Positions 46,795-55,354 of a stretch of DNA of 64,000 nt are shown in pieces (positions within the stretch are counted from its first letter, which is position 1; every line of letters starts with the position of its first letter). A program made the position numbers and the translations under genes. The stretch lies in NCBI GenBank assembly GCA_001298555.1, contig LJCW01000330.1:1-64000 (forward strand). The letters are read 5' to 3'. The notes below the pieces were generated by a model. It saw only the letters and a program-made list of their open reading frames with translations, was not told the DNA's origin and did not search any database. Source of the DNA: Actinobacteria bacterium OV450 (GTDB lineage: Bacteria; Actinomycetota; Actinomycetes; Streptomycetales; Streptomycetaceae).

Positions 46795-48203
46795 CGGGCA
46801 CCGCCCGCGGGCAGGCCGAGCGTGGCCAGGGCGGCCGTCAGGGACTCGCGGATGATCCGGCCGGCCTGGTCGATCTCCCGGGCCGAGCAGTTCAGCGGCG
46901 GCAGCATGCGCACGACGCAGTCGTCGCGGCCGCCCAGCTCGATGATCAGGCCGCGGCTGACGGCCTCCCACTGGACCCGCTTGGCGAGGGCGTCGGCGGG
47001 CAGCCCGGTCTCCGGGTCGGTCAGCTCGACGCCGGTCATCAGGCCGAGGCCGCGCACGTCCGCCACGTACGGGGTGATCTCGCGCAGGCCCTGGAGGTGG
47101 ACCATCAGCTGGTCGGCGCGGGCCCGGACGTTCTCCAGGACGCGCTCGCGCTTGACGACCTTCATGGTGGCGACGCCGGCGGCGAACGCGGGCTGGTTGC
47201 CGCGGAACGTGCCGGAGTGGGCGCCGGGCTTCCACACGTCGAGCTTCTCGTCGTAGAGGATCACCGAGGCGGGCAGGCCCATGCCGGACAGGGCCTTGGA
47301 GGCGCACACGACGTCGGGCTCGATGCCGTACTGCTCGAAGGCGAACCAGGTGCCGGTGCGGCCGCAGCCGCTCTGCACCTCGTCGACGATCAGCGGGATG
47401 CCGAGCCGCCGGGTGACCTCGCGGATCCGCTGGACGAACTCGACCTCGGCCGGGATGACCCCGCCCTCGCCCTGCACCAGCTCCATGATCACGGCTGCGG
47501 GCAGGGTGATCCCGCCGTTGACGTCGGTCAGCGCCTTCTCCAGGAACGCCGCGCAGTTGACCTGGCAGTTGTCCCGCTTGAGACCGAGGGGGCAGTTGTG
47601 GCAGTTGGAGTACGGGAAGAAGTGCACGCCCGGCATCCGGCCGCGGACCGGCTCCTTCTGCTCGACGAGCCCGGTGACGCTCAGCGCGGCCAGGGTCGCG
47701 CCGTGGAAGCCGCCCTGGAAGGTGATGATCTCCTCGCGGCTGGTGGCGGTCTTGCACAGCTTGAGGGCGGCGTCGACGGCGTTGGCACCGGTCGGCCCGC
47801 AGAAGTGGATCCGGGTGCGCTCGCGCATCGGCTCCGGCAGCATCCCGATGGTCAGGTCGGTGAACTCGTCCTTGACCGGGGTGGGGAAGTCCAGTCCGTG
47901 CACGAACTCGTCGAGCTGACGGTGGGCGGCGGCGAGCGGCTCGGGGTGGTTGTGGCCCAGGGAGAGCACGCCGGCGCCGCTGAGGAAGTCCAGGAAGACG
48001 TTCCCGTCGAGGTCCTCGACGTACGAGCCGCGGCCGCGGCGGATCGCCATCGGCAGTTTGCGCGGGTAGGAGCGGGAGTTGGACTCGCGGCCGGCCTGCC
48101 GGTCCAGCAGCTCGGCGCTGAGCGGCCCGGGCAGCGGGCCGTTGATCACGGGGGCCGTGTAGACCAGCGGGGCCGGGACCGGGGTGTCGATCGTGGCGGT
48201 CAT
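46791..48203 (-). CDS. class III aminotransferase, diaminobutyrate--2-oxoglutarate type
   Basis: The 470-residue PLP enzyme has the opening of siderophore-type L-2,4-diaminobutyrate aminotransferases (INGPLPGPLSAELLDRQ, RESNSRSYPRKLP). It then shows GAGVLSLGHNHPEP, FQGGFHGATLAALSVTG, VDEVQSGCGRTGTW and the PLP Lys in CASKALSGMGLPAS near residue 290, with SGTFRGNQPAFAAG after it. It probably makes diaminobutyrate from aspartate semialdehyde and glutamate, or a near homologue. A Cys-rich stretch near residues 190-215 (SNCHNCPLGLKRDNCQVNC) is unusual for the family and may bind metal. ATG 48203. Confidence 0.85.
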   Translation of the reverse strand: MTATIDTPVPAPLVYTAPVINGPLPGPLSAELLDRQAGRESNSRSYPRKLPMAIRRGRGSYVEDLDGNVFLDFLSGAGVLSLGHNHPEPLAAAHRQLDEFVHGLDFPTPVKDEFTDLTIGMLPEPMRERTRIHFCGPTGANAVDAALKLCKTATSREEIITFQGGFHGATLAALSVTGLVEQKEPVRGRMPGVHFFPYSNCHNCPLGLKRDNCQVNCAAFLEKALTDVNGGITLPAAVIMELVQGEGGVIPAEVEFVQRIREVTRRLGIPLIVDEVQSGCGRTGTWFAFEQYGIEPDVVCASKALSGMGLPASVILYDEKLDVWKPGAHSGTFRGNQPAFAAGVATMKVVKRERVLENVRARADQLMVHLQGLREITPYVADVRGLGLMTGVELTDPETGLPADALAKRVQWEAVSRGLIIELGGRDDCVVRMLPPLNCSAREIDQAGRIIRESLTAALATLGLPAGGAR

Positions 48204-48223
48204 GGGAAGCGGGACCTTTCCGG

Positions 48224-49567
48224 TCAGGCGGCGGCGAGTACGGCGCTGCGGTCGGCGGCGATGGTGGCGGCACCCGTCAGGCGGGCGGTCAGGGCGTCGG
48301 TGAGGGTCGCGGCGCGCAGCGACAGGAGGCTGAAGGAGCCCGCGTCGCCGATGCCGTGGCTGGACTCGCACAGGCCGTTCAGGAAGAGCGGCGGGGTCCC
48401 GTCGGCGACCGGTTCGAGCGCGTAGTCGGCCGACACCTGGAGGCGGCCGTCCGGCTCGGTGGCGAAGAGCTCCGCGAGCGGTGCCATCAGCGGCGGGCAC
48501 AGCTCCTCGTGCGGGCCGGGACCCATGTTGCGGAAGCCGGTGGCGAGGACCGCGAAGTCGACGACCTCGCTGATCCGCTCGCCGGTGGTGCGCTCGACGA
48601 AGTCCAGCGCGATCCGGTCCCCGGTCTCGGGGGCCACGCCCACGGCTTCGTGGTTGCCGCGGACGAACACCTTCTGGTCGCCGTCGAGCTCCTGCTCGTA
48701 GATCGTCATGTAGAGGTCGCGCAGCACGTCGCCGTCGGCGGAGGAGTAGTTCGTGCCGTGCATGTACGCGTCCAGGGCCTTCTTCCCCTCGCGGGACGCC
48801 CGGAAGTAGTAGTCGGTGAACTCGGGGAAGTAGCCCTCCTCGCTGAACGGGCTCGTGTCCTTCAGCCGCAGTGAGTGCGAGCGCGTGTACGTGGTGACCC
48901 TGGTCCGCGGGAAGCGGCGGTGCAGGTCGAGGGCGAGCTCGACGGCGCTCTGGCTGCCGCCGATGACCGCCACCGACTCCGGGGCACGGCCCTCCCCGGC
49001 CAGTTCCGCGAGCTTGGGCAGGTACTGGGTCAGGTGGAAGATCCGCGGGGTGCGCAGCGTGTCGTACGGGGCCGGGACGTACGGGGTGCGGCCCGGACCC
49101 ATCACGAGCGTGCGGCCCAGGTAGCGGCTGCCCGACACGGTGGTGACCTCGTAGACGCGCTCGCCGTGCTCCTCGACGATCTCGACGCGGGCCGCCCGCT
49201 GGTTGCAGTCGACCAGGTGCGAGAAGAACCCGGCGGCCCAGCGGATGTAGCCCGCGTACTCCTTGCGGAGCGGGAACTCCGAGGGGAGGTTGAGGTGGCG
49301 CAGCAGCCGGCCCTGCTCGTGCAGGTAGTTCAGGAACGTGTAGCGGCTGCGCGGGTTGCGCAGGGTCACCAGGTCGCGGCTGGGGTGGTTCTGGATGTCG
49401 GAGCCGTCCAGCAGCATCCCGGGCTGCCACTCGGGGCTCGGACGGGCCTCCAGGAAGCGGGCCGTCAGCGGCGACTCGCGCTCCTCCAGGGCGATGGCGA
49501 GGGCCAGGTTCGCCGGCCCGAAGCCGATGCCGAGGATGTCGTGGACGGGAGTCGTGCTCGCACTCAT
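48224..49567 (-). CDS. second flavin N-monooxygenase (lysine/ornithine N-hydroxylase family)
   Basis: The 447-residue paralogue has FAD motif ILGIGFGPANLALAIALEE (about 11-29), WQPGMLLDGSDIQNHPSRDLVTLRNPRS near residue 47, NADPH motif VAVIGGSQSAVELALDL near residue 203, and FAVLATGFRNMG near residue 345. It is only moderately similar to the enzyme at 45478, so the two probably act on different amines, for example lysine and diaminobutyrate. The ATG overlaps the SBP-like stop as ATGA; 20 bases separate it from the aminotransferase. Confidence 0.85.
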   Translation of the reverse strand: MSASTTPVHDILGIGFGPANLALAIALEERESPLTARFLEARPSPEWQPGMLLDGSDIQNHPSRDLVTLRNPRSRYTFLNYLHEQGRLLRHLNLPSEFPLRKEYAGYIRWAAGFFSHLVDCNQRAARVEIVEEHGERVYEVTTVSGSRYLGRTLVMGPGRTPYVPAPYDTLRTPRIFHLTQYLPKLAELAGEGRAPESVAVIGGSQSAVELALDLHRRFPRTRVTTYTRSHSLRLKDTSPFSEEGYFPEFTDYYFRASREGKKALDAYMHGTNYSSADGDVLRDLYMTIYEQELDGDQKVFVRGNHEAVGVAPETGDRIALDFVERTTGERISEVVDFAVLATGFRNMGPGPHEELCPPLMAPLAELFATEPDGRLQVSADYALEPVADGTPPLFLNGLCESSHGIGDAGSFSLLSLRAATLTDALTARLTGAATIAADRSAVLAAA

Positions 49568-51084
49568 CGGGTGGTCTTCCTTGCCTTGACAGTGGTGAGG
49601 GTGGGGTTTCCGTCGAAGTCGATGCGCAGGCCGGTGATCCGGCCGGCGGCGTGAACCCGCTGGTCGGTCCGGTACCAGAGCGGGATCAGCGCCAGGTCCG
49701 CCATCGCGGCGCGGTCCGCGCGGCGCCAGGCGTCGGCGCGCTCCGCCGGGTCCGTCGAAGCCCGGGCGCGCGCCAGCAGGGCGTCGAACTCCGGGTTCAC
49801 GTACCGGCCTTCGTTGTCGCCGTGGGCGGTGCCCTCGGCGTCGGGCGCCGTGCACGAGGAGTGCAGCAGCGGGAAGAGCATGTTGTCCGGCGTCGGGTAG
49901 TCGCAGGCCCAGCCGGCCCGGCAGAAACCGGCCGCCGCGATCGAGGTCCGGTGGTCGACCAGCCCGCGGGCGTCGGTCCGCAGCAGCTCGATCCGCCAGC
50001 CCAGGACCTCCTCCAGGCCGCGGGCCAGTGCCTTGACCCAGTCGTCGTGCCCGGCGCCGGTGTTGTACGCGAACTCGACGCGGCTGCCGGGGCCCAGGCC
50101 CGCCCGCAGGGCCGCCGCACGCGCCCGCTGCGGGTCGTATCCCGACCAGCCGCCGTCCGGATCGGCGGCCGCCTCCGCGAGCGGGGTGTGGGCCTTGCCG
50201 AACCAGGGGGACAGCAGGGAGTGGGCCGCGCTGCGCCTCCCCTGGAAGTAGGTGTCGATCAGCGCCTGCCGGTCGATGGCCGCGGACAGGGCCCGGCGGG
50301 CGTCCAGCGAGTCCATCGGCGCCTGGTGGCAGAACGGGATCAGGTAGAAGAGGCCGGCGCCCTCCTGCTCCAGGAAGCCGTCGAGCGCGGCCGCCTCGGC
50401 GGTGCGCGCCGGGGGGATCCGGGCGTAGTCGTACACGCCGGCCAGGAAACGCTCGTACTCGTCGTCCAGGCCCGTCACCGCGTCGAGGATGTCGATGTGC
50501 ACCTCGCGCACCTCCGGCGCGGGCCCCGCCCACAGGTCGTTGCGCTCCAGCCGGATCGCCGTTCCGTGCTCCCAGGGTCCGGCCATCTTGAACGGGCCGT
50601 TGCCGACCGGGAGGTCGTTGTACACCGGGTTCAGCGCCGGACCGGCGCACTCCGGCACCGGACTGAAGATCGGCTGGAGGGTCTTCAGGTCGAACTGCAC
50701 GTCGGGCTCGGACAGCTCGACCACCAGCGTCGTGTCGTCGACCGCGGTGAAGGAGCGCACGCCCGCCAGGTGGTACGCGGTCTCCGTGTTGGCCTCGGGG
50801 TCCAGAGCCCGCGCCCAACCGCGCACGAAGCTGTGCGCGGAGACCGGCTCCCCGTTGCTGAAGACCGTTCCGGCGCGCAGCGTGAAGGTCCAGGTGGTGG
50901 CCGTCGGATCGCTCTCCCACGACCGGGCGGTGGCCGGGATCAGGGAGCCGTCCCCGTCGAGGGCCAGGAGCCCGGTGAACAGGGCCTTGCAGACGAGGAT
51001 CCCCTCGCCCTCCTGTGCCTTGTACGGGTCGATGGCGGTGGGCTCCGTGATTCCCATCCGGAACACGGGGTCGTTGGCGTGCAC
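49564..51084 (-). CDS. leaderless SBP_bac_5 (peptide-binding type) protein
   Basis: The 506-residue protein has the oligopeptide-binding fold pattern: VFRMGITEPTAIDPYKAQEGEG at the N-terminus, SWESDPTATTWTFTLRAGTVFSNGEPVSAHSFV, GNGPFKMAGPWEHG, and a C-terminal ALIPLWYRTDQRV. It starts at GTG 51084 after GGAAAGAG and has no signal peptide, lipobox or Tat motif; no in-frame extension supplies one. No ABC permease or ATPase lies in the window. Either it has lost secretion and become a cytoplasmic binding or catalytic protein in the pathway, or the start is misread. Tightly coupled to the N-monooxygenase gene (ATGA). Confidence 0.8.
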   Translation of the reverse strand: MHANDPVFRMGITEPTAIDPYKAQEGEGILVCKALFTGLLALDGDGSLIPATARSWESDPTATTWTFTLRAGTVFSNGEPVSAHSFVRGWARALDPEANTETAYHLAGVRSFTAVDDTTLVVELSEPDVQFDLKTLQPIFSPVPECAGPALNPVYNDLPVGNGPFKMAGPWEHGTAIRLERNDLWAGPAPEVREVHIDILDAVTGLDDEYERFLAGVYDYARIPPARTAEAAALDGFLEQEGAGLFYLIPFCHQAPMDSLDARRALSAAIDRQALIDTYFQGRRSAAHSLLSPWFGKAHTPLAEAAADPDGGWSGYDPQRARAAALRAGLGPGSRVEFAYNTGAGHDDWVKALARGLEEVLGWRIELLRTDARGLVDHRTSIAAAGFCRAGWACDYPTPDNMLFPLLHSSCTAPDAEGTAHGDNEGRYVNPEFDALLARARASTDPAERADAWRRADRAAMADLALIPLWYRTDQRVHAAGRITGLRIDFDGNPTLTTVKARKTTR

Positions 51085-51155
51085 GTGGGGCTCTTTCCGC
51101 GTCGGTGGAGTGTGGTGTGGAGGGACGCCGGGCGAAGTCCGCAGCGACCGGCCGA

Positions 51156-51171
51156 TGTTTCACGTGAAACA
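51156..51171. promoter_or_regulatory. parS site (ParB-binding), copy 1
   Basis: TGTTTCACGTGAAACA is a perfect 16-bp palindrome identical to the bacterial parS consensus. ParB loads here and spreads to segregate the origin region. Streptomyces parS sites cluster near oriC. This one lies in the 153-bp gap between the SBP-like gene and an ATP-grasp gene. Confidence 0.85.
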
Positions 51172-51195
51172 GTCGAAGTCCGGTGCATCGGGCGA

Positions 51196-51211
51196 TGTTT
51201 CACGTGAAACA
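51196..51211. promoter_or_regulatory. parS site (ParB-binding), copy 2
   Basis: A second perfect TGTTTCACGTGAAACA, 40 bp from the first (same relative phase to within about four helical turns). The pair sits inside the biosynthetic operon, just past the stop of the ATP-grasp gene at 51238. Confidence 0.85.
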
Positions 51212-51237
51212 CCGCTTCGTGCGGGCCGGGGCGCGGC

Positions 51238-52518
51238 TCAGGCGGCCGGTACGACGACCACGTCGAGCCGCTCGTCGAGGTCGGCGGCGATCCGCTCCAC
51301 CCGGTCGATGTCGGCGGCGCTGCGGTAGGGCGCGGCGACCGCGAGCGAGCCGGCGATCTCGTACCAGCCCTCGGGGGCGCGCCGCAGCCGGTCGCCCGGC
51401 TTCGAGGCCGGGATGTACGAGCGGAAGTGCGGGGAGTGGGTCGCGTCGCCGGGGTTGTTGCGGACGAGCGTCCCGGTCCGGTACGCGAACTTGATGCAGG
51501 TGGCGGCGCGCGGGGCCGCTGCCCGCCGTACCTCGCCGTCCAGCAGCGCGGCGAGGGAGTCCGCGTCGTCCCCGGCCAGGACCGCCTTGGCGTAGAGGCG
51601 GACCGCGTCGATGCCGTGGACCTCGCGCAGATTGCGGTAGTTCTGGCCGCCGCTCATCCGGGTGGCGAACTCCACGACCCGGTAACGGCCCTCGGAGTCC
51701 TGCCGGAACTCGGCGTTGAACAGGCAGTGCCGCACGCCCAGGCCCGCCACGATGCCCTCGGCGACCGCGACCAGCCCCGGCTCCTCCTCCGGCGTGCGGA
51801 ACGGGAGGGTGTAGAAGTCCTCCTCGAAGTACGGACCCGGCATCTGCATCTTGTTGGTGACGCCCACCAGGTGGAAGGTCCCGTCCAGGACCACCCCGTC
51901 GAGGGTGACCTCCTTGCCCGGCAGGAACTCCTCCAGCAGGGCGATCTCGGGGCCCTCGCTCGGGAAGTAGCCGCCCCACTCCTCGGCGAGACGGGCGACG
52001 TCGGTCAGCGCCCGCTCCAGCTCGGCCCGGTCGCGGACCAGACTGACGCCGATGCTGGCGGCCAGCGCGCTCGGCTTGACGATGAACGGGTACGTGAAGG
52101 ACTCCGCCGCGGCGAGACCAGCCTCGACGCCGTCGACGCCCGCGAACTGCGGTCCGGGCAGCCCGTGCCGCTCCAGGAAGGACCGCTGGAGCTGCTTGTC
52201 GCGGGATATCAGGTCGGCCTCGGGGCGCGGCCAGGCGTGCCCGAGCAGCCGGTTGACGGTGGAGGTGACGGCGATGTCGCTGTCGTAGAAGGTGATCGCC
52301 GAGGTGATGCCGAGCCGGCGGGCCGCGGCGGCGCAGAACTCGGCGAGTTCCGTGCCCTCCAGTTCCTGCGGGATCGGCACGACGTTCGCGAACCGGCCGT
52401 CGTCCGCGGCCTGCGCGACCCGCGTCGCCAGGTGGATCTCCAGGCCCATCCGCTCCAGGGTCTCGATGTGCTCGCGGTGCCACGCGTACGTGTTCCGCAT
52501 GATCAGCAGGATCTTCAT
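51238..52518 (-). CDS. ATP-grasp ligase (second of the pair)
   Basis: The 426-residue protein is an ATP-grasp carboxylate-amine ligase. A Rossmann-like N-terminus (KILLIMRNTYAWHREHIETLERMG) is followed by the ATP-binding lobes: LQRSFLERHGLPGPQF, TYPFIVKPSALAASIGVSLV near residue 150, EEFLPGKEVTLDGVV near residue 205, and the metal site YRVVEFATRMSGGQNYRNL near residue 290. It would activate an acid as acyl phosphate and form an amide or dipeptide bond. ATG 52518 overlaps the first ligase stop (ATGA), so both are co-translated. The acid and amine are not predictable. Confidence 0.88.
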   Translation of the reverse strand: MKILLIMRNTYAWHREHIETLERMGLEIHLATRVAQAADDGRFANVVPIPQELEGTELAEFCAAAARRLGITSAITFYDSDIAVTSTVNRLLGHAWPRPEADLISRDKQLQRSFLERHGLPGPQFAGVDGVEAGLAAAESFTYPFIVKPSALAASIGVSLVRDRAELERALTDVARLAEEWGGYFPSEGPEIALLEEFLPGKEVTLDGVVLDGTFHLVGVTNKMQMPGPYFEEDFYTLPFRTPEEEPGLVAVAEGIVAGLGVRHCLFNAEFRQDSEGRYRVVEFATRMSGGQNYRNLREVHGIDAVRLYAKAVLAGDDADSLAALLDGEVRRAAAPRAATCIKFAYRTGTLVRNNPGDATHSPHFRSYIPASKPGDRLRRAPEGWYEIAGSLAVAAPYRSAADIDRVERIAADLDERLDVVVVPAA

Positions 52519-53804
52519 GACGCGGTCTTTCCATGGGAGGCGTGCAGGGGGGTGGTGCCGGGGGCGCCGGTGGTGACGACGGTGACCTTCTCGGTGAGTC
52601 GTTCCGCCGTCGCGACGGCCGCCTCGGTGTCCGCGCCGGTGACCAGGACCTGACCGACCCGGTCCCAGTTGCCGCGCAGCTCCCCGACGGTGTCGCCGGG
52701 CCGCACGGTGGTCTCCACGTCGATGACGTCGGCCAGCGCCAGGGCCTCGTCCGCGCCCTGGATCTCCACGACCGTGCCCGGCTCGGCGGACAGGAAGCGG
52801 GTGGCCGCCGCATGGCGGGGGGCGGGGCGCTCGGTGAGCGCCGGGATCAGTCCGAACTGCCAGGCGACGATCCACTCTTCGAGGTCGATGCCGTAGGCGG
52901 AGTTCAGCAGGTCGAAGATCCGGTCGCCGCCCATCCGGTTGTGGCTCTCGATGATCTGCGGGCCCGTCGGGGACAGCCGCAGCTCGGTGTGCGCGGCCCC
53001 ATCGGTCAGGCCCATCGCGTCCAGGAAGCGGGCGACGGCCTCCTCGATGCTCCGCTCGTCCACCGGGTCGAGACGGGCCGGCAGGGCGTGGCCGAGCTCG
53101 ATGAACCCACCGCCGGTGAGCTTCTCGGTCACCGCCAGGACGATGTGGCGTCCCGCGAACGAGAAGCTCTCGACGCTGTATTCGGGGCCGGGGATGTACT
53201 GCTCGGCGATGAACCGGCCGATGGTGAAGAACGCACCCCACTGGAGGTCGGTGCGGGCCCGCAGGGCCTCCACCCCGGCCCAGGCCGCGGCGGCCTGCTC
53301 CGGTCCGTCGACCCGTACGACACCCAGGCTGGCCGTGGCGTCGGTGGGCTTGAGCACGAACGGGTAGCCGTGCTCGGCGCCGAACGCGGTCAGCGCCTCG
53401 ACGCCGTCGACCTCGGCGGCGGCCACCGACAGGGCCCGCACCTCCGCGGAGGGGGACGCGGCCAGGTGGCGGCGCATCGCGTGCTTGTCGCGCAGCAGCT
53501 CGGCGACCTCCTCGGAGGTGTTGCCGAGCCCCAGGTGGTCGCTGATCCGGCCGGCCGGGACCAGGCCGGGCTCGGTGATCGAAGCCACCCGGGTGAAGCC
53601 GTACGCCTGCTGCGCGGCCTCCACCAGCGGACGGGTGACGTCCCAGTCGGTGTAGTCGGCGATCAGGACGGCTTCGGCGAGCCGGGCGGCCTCGGGCACG
53701 AACTGGTCCTTGTGCTGGATCAGCACGAAGCGGATTCCGAGGGCCGCCGCCTTGCGCAGCGTCTGTATCCGTCCGCCGACGACGAGAAGCTTGTGTTCGG
53801 TCAT
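52515..53804 (-). CDS. ATP-grasp ligase (first of the pair)
   Basis: The 429-residue protein has the same architecture: TEHKLLVVGGRIQTLRKAAALG, RDKHAMRRHLAA, YPFVLKPTDATASLGVVRV near residue 150, EQYIPGPEYSVESFSF near residue 215 and metal site TGPQIIESHNRMGGDRIFDLL near residue 295. A C-terminal domain (about 330-425: GTVVEIQGADEALAL...GDTVGELRGNWDRVGQVLVTG) is the extra lobe seen in BacD/carnosine-synthase-like dipeptide ligases. Two ligases suggest two amide bonds. It is the first gene of the leftward arm, divergent from the MFS gene; ATG 53804. Confidence 0.88.
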   Translation of the reverse strand: MTEHKLLVVGGRIQTLRKAAALGIRFVLIQHKDQFVPEAARLAEAVLIADYTDWDVTRPLVEAAQQAYGFTRVASITEPGLVPAGRISDHLGLGNTSEEVAELLRDKHAMRRHLAASPSAEVRALSVAAAEVDGVEALTAFGAEHGYPFVLKPTDATASLGVVRVDGPEQAAAAWAGVEALRARTDLQWGAFFTIGRFIAEQYIPGPEYSVESFSFAGRHIVLAVTEKLTGGGFIELGHALPARLDPVDERSIEEAVARFLDAMGLTDGAAHTELRLSPTGPQIIESHNRMGGDRIFDLLNSAYGIDLEEWIVAWQFGLIPALTERPAPRHAAATRFLSAEPGTVVEIQGADEALALADVIDVETTVRPGDTVGELRGNWDRVGQVLVTGADTEAAVATAERLTEKVTVVTTGAPGTTPLHASHGKTAS

Positions 53805-54039
53805 GGCCAGAACTCTGCAGCAGAATTCCGGCCCGGAAAATGGATTCGGGCTGGCACAACCATGCCCGGCACGAATGACGCAGCGAGCACCCGGCGGCGA
53901 TCTTGGAAGGGTCGGCGGGCAGGAATGTGCCAGCCTCTTTTGTGCCAGCACTCAGCTCTGGGCAGGGCCTTGACCGGTGGGTTTCATGGTGGATGCCACC
54001 GCATCCACGCATCACCCCCCGATCCAGAAGGAGCCCCCC
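53805..54039. promoter_or_regulatory. divergent promoter of the two arms of the biosynthetic cluster
   Basis: This 235-bp region separates the ligase arm and the MFS arm. It contains GCTGGCACA at 53850-53858 and its complement TGTGCCAGC twice, at 53926-53934 and 53941-53949, the latter two as direct repeats 15 bp apart. The same 9-mer lies in the promoter region of the adjacent LuxR-type regulator. A ribosome-binding site AGAAGGAG precedes the MFS start. Confidence 0.6.
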
Positions 54040-55287
54040 ATGGCCGGCGAGGACCCCTTGCGCCGACGATTGCAAGACCTGCCCAGAAGCGCCTGGGTGA
54101 TCTTCTCCGGAATGTTCCTCATCAAATTCGGCAATTTCCTCAACGTATTCCTCGTGCTCTTCCTGGTCGCCCAGGGATTCTCCGCATTCCAGGCCGGCGT
54201 GGCCCTCGGCGTCGTCGGAGTCGGCGCGTTCATCGGGAACGCCGTCGGCGGCACGGTCGCCGACCGCTTCGGCCGGCGCACCGCCATCGCCGTCTCCATG
54301 TTCGGCAGCAGCGCCGCCACCGCCCTCGTCCCGCTGACCCACGGGCTGATCGCGACCACCGCGCTCGTCGGACTCGTCGGCGTCTTCGCCCAGCTGTACC
54401 GGCCCGCGGCCGGCGCACTGCTCGTCGACGTGGTCCCCGAGAAGCAGCGGGTGACGGCCTTCGCCGTGCTGCGCCTCGCCATCAACGTCGGCATGGCGGT
54501 CGGCCCGCTCGTCGGCGGCCTGCTCAGCGGCGCCTCGTACACGTACGTCTTCCTCGGCGACGCCCTGTTCTCCTTCGCCTTCGGCGCGCTCGCGCTGTGC
54601 ACGCTGCCCGGCGGGCGCCCGCCGGTCGAAACACCCGCACCGCAGGCGGCGGCCAAGGGCAAGGGCAAGGGGGGCTACCGCGAGGTGCTCTCCGACCGCC
54701 CGTACCTGCTCTTCCTCGGCTCGATGGTCGCCGCGACCTTCGTCTACGGCCAGTCCACCGCGACCCTGCCGCTGCACGTGACCGACGCCGGCTTCGACAA
54801 CAAGGTCTACGGCCTGCTGCTCGGTCTCAACGCCCTGCTCTGCGTGGTCATCGAGCTCCCGCTCACCAAGCACACCGAGCGCCGCAACCCCCGCCGGGTG
54901 ATCGCCGCCGGTCTGGCCCTGCTGGGCATTGGCATGGCCCTCACGGGCGCCATGCAGGCCGTCTGGCTCCTCGCCCTGACGGTGGTGGTGTGGACGGTCG
55001 CCGAGACGGTCTACACCCCGATCGCCAACGCGTACCCCGCCGAGTTCTCACCCGCCCACCTGCGCGGCCGCTACCAGGGCGCCGAGGGCATCGCCCACAC
55101 CCTCGGCGGGGCCCTCGGCCCGGCCGTCGGCGGCCTCCTCTACAGCATCTCGCCGCCGCTGCACTGGACGGCCTGCGCGGCCGTCGCCGCCCTCGGCGCC
55201 CTCCTGATCCTGGGCGCCGACCCGGGCGACCGCACGACGACGACCCCCCAGCCCACGGAAGCCCCCGAGCCGGTACCGGCCGCCTGA
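54040..55287 (+). CDS. MFS transporter, probable product exporter
   Basis: The 415-residue protein has 12 hydrophobic segments and the MFS motif A GNAVGGTVADRFGRRTAIAVSM after helix 2 (about 62-83). A central cytoplasmic loop (PPVETPAPQAAAKGKGKGGYREVL) splits two six-helix halves. It resembles drug/multidrug exporters of the 12-helix type and probably exports the product or gives self-resistance. ATG 54040 follows AGAAGGAG; the frame is open to 53977 but earlier starts lack such a site. Confidence 0.88.
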   Translation: MAGEDPLRRRLQDLPRSAWVIFSGMFLIKFGNFLNVFLVLFLVAQGFSAFQAGVALGVVGVGAFIGNAVGGTVADRFGRRTAIAVSMFGSSAATALVPLTHGLIATTALVGLVGVFAQLYRPAAGALLVDVVPEKQRVTAFAVLRLAINVGMAVGPLVGGLLSGASYTYVFLGDALFSFAFGALALCTLPGGRPPVETPAPQAAAKGKGKGGYREVLSDRPYLLFLGSMVAATFVYGQSTATLPLHVTDAGFDNKVYGLLLGLNALLCVVIELPLTKHTERRNPRRVIAAGLALLGIGMALTGAMQAVWLLALTVVVWTVAETVYTPIANAYPAEFSPAHLRGRYQGAEGIAHTLGGALGPAVGGLLYSISPPLHWTACAAVAALGALLILGADPGDRTTTTPQPTEAPEPVPAA

Positions 55288-55354
55288 AAGCCCCCGCCGG
55301 CGCCCGAGACCGCAGGGTCCGGGGGACGGAACCCCCGAAAGCCCCCCAGTGCAA

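Noticed and set aside
45478..49567. A hydroxamate siderophore cluster, suggested by two N-monooxygenases and a diaminobutyrate aminotransferase
   Set aside because: There is no IucA/IucC-type synthetase, NRPS or siderophore uptake system; cupin, DAO and MetRS-like genes fit hydrazine formation better. A hybrid remains possible.
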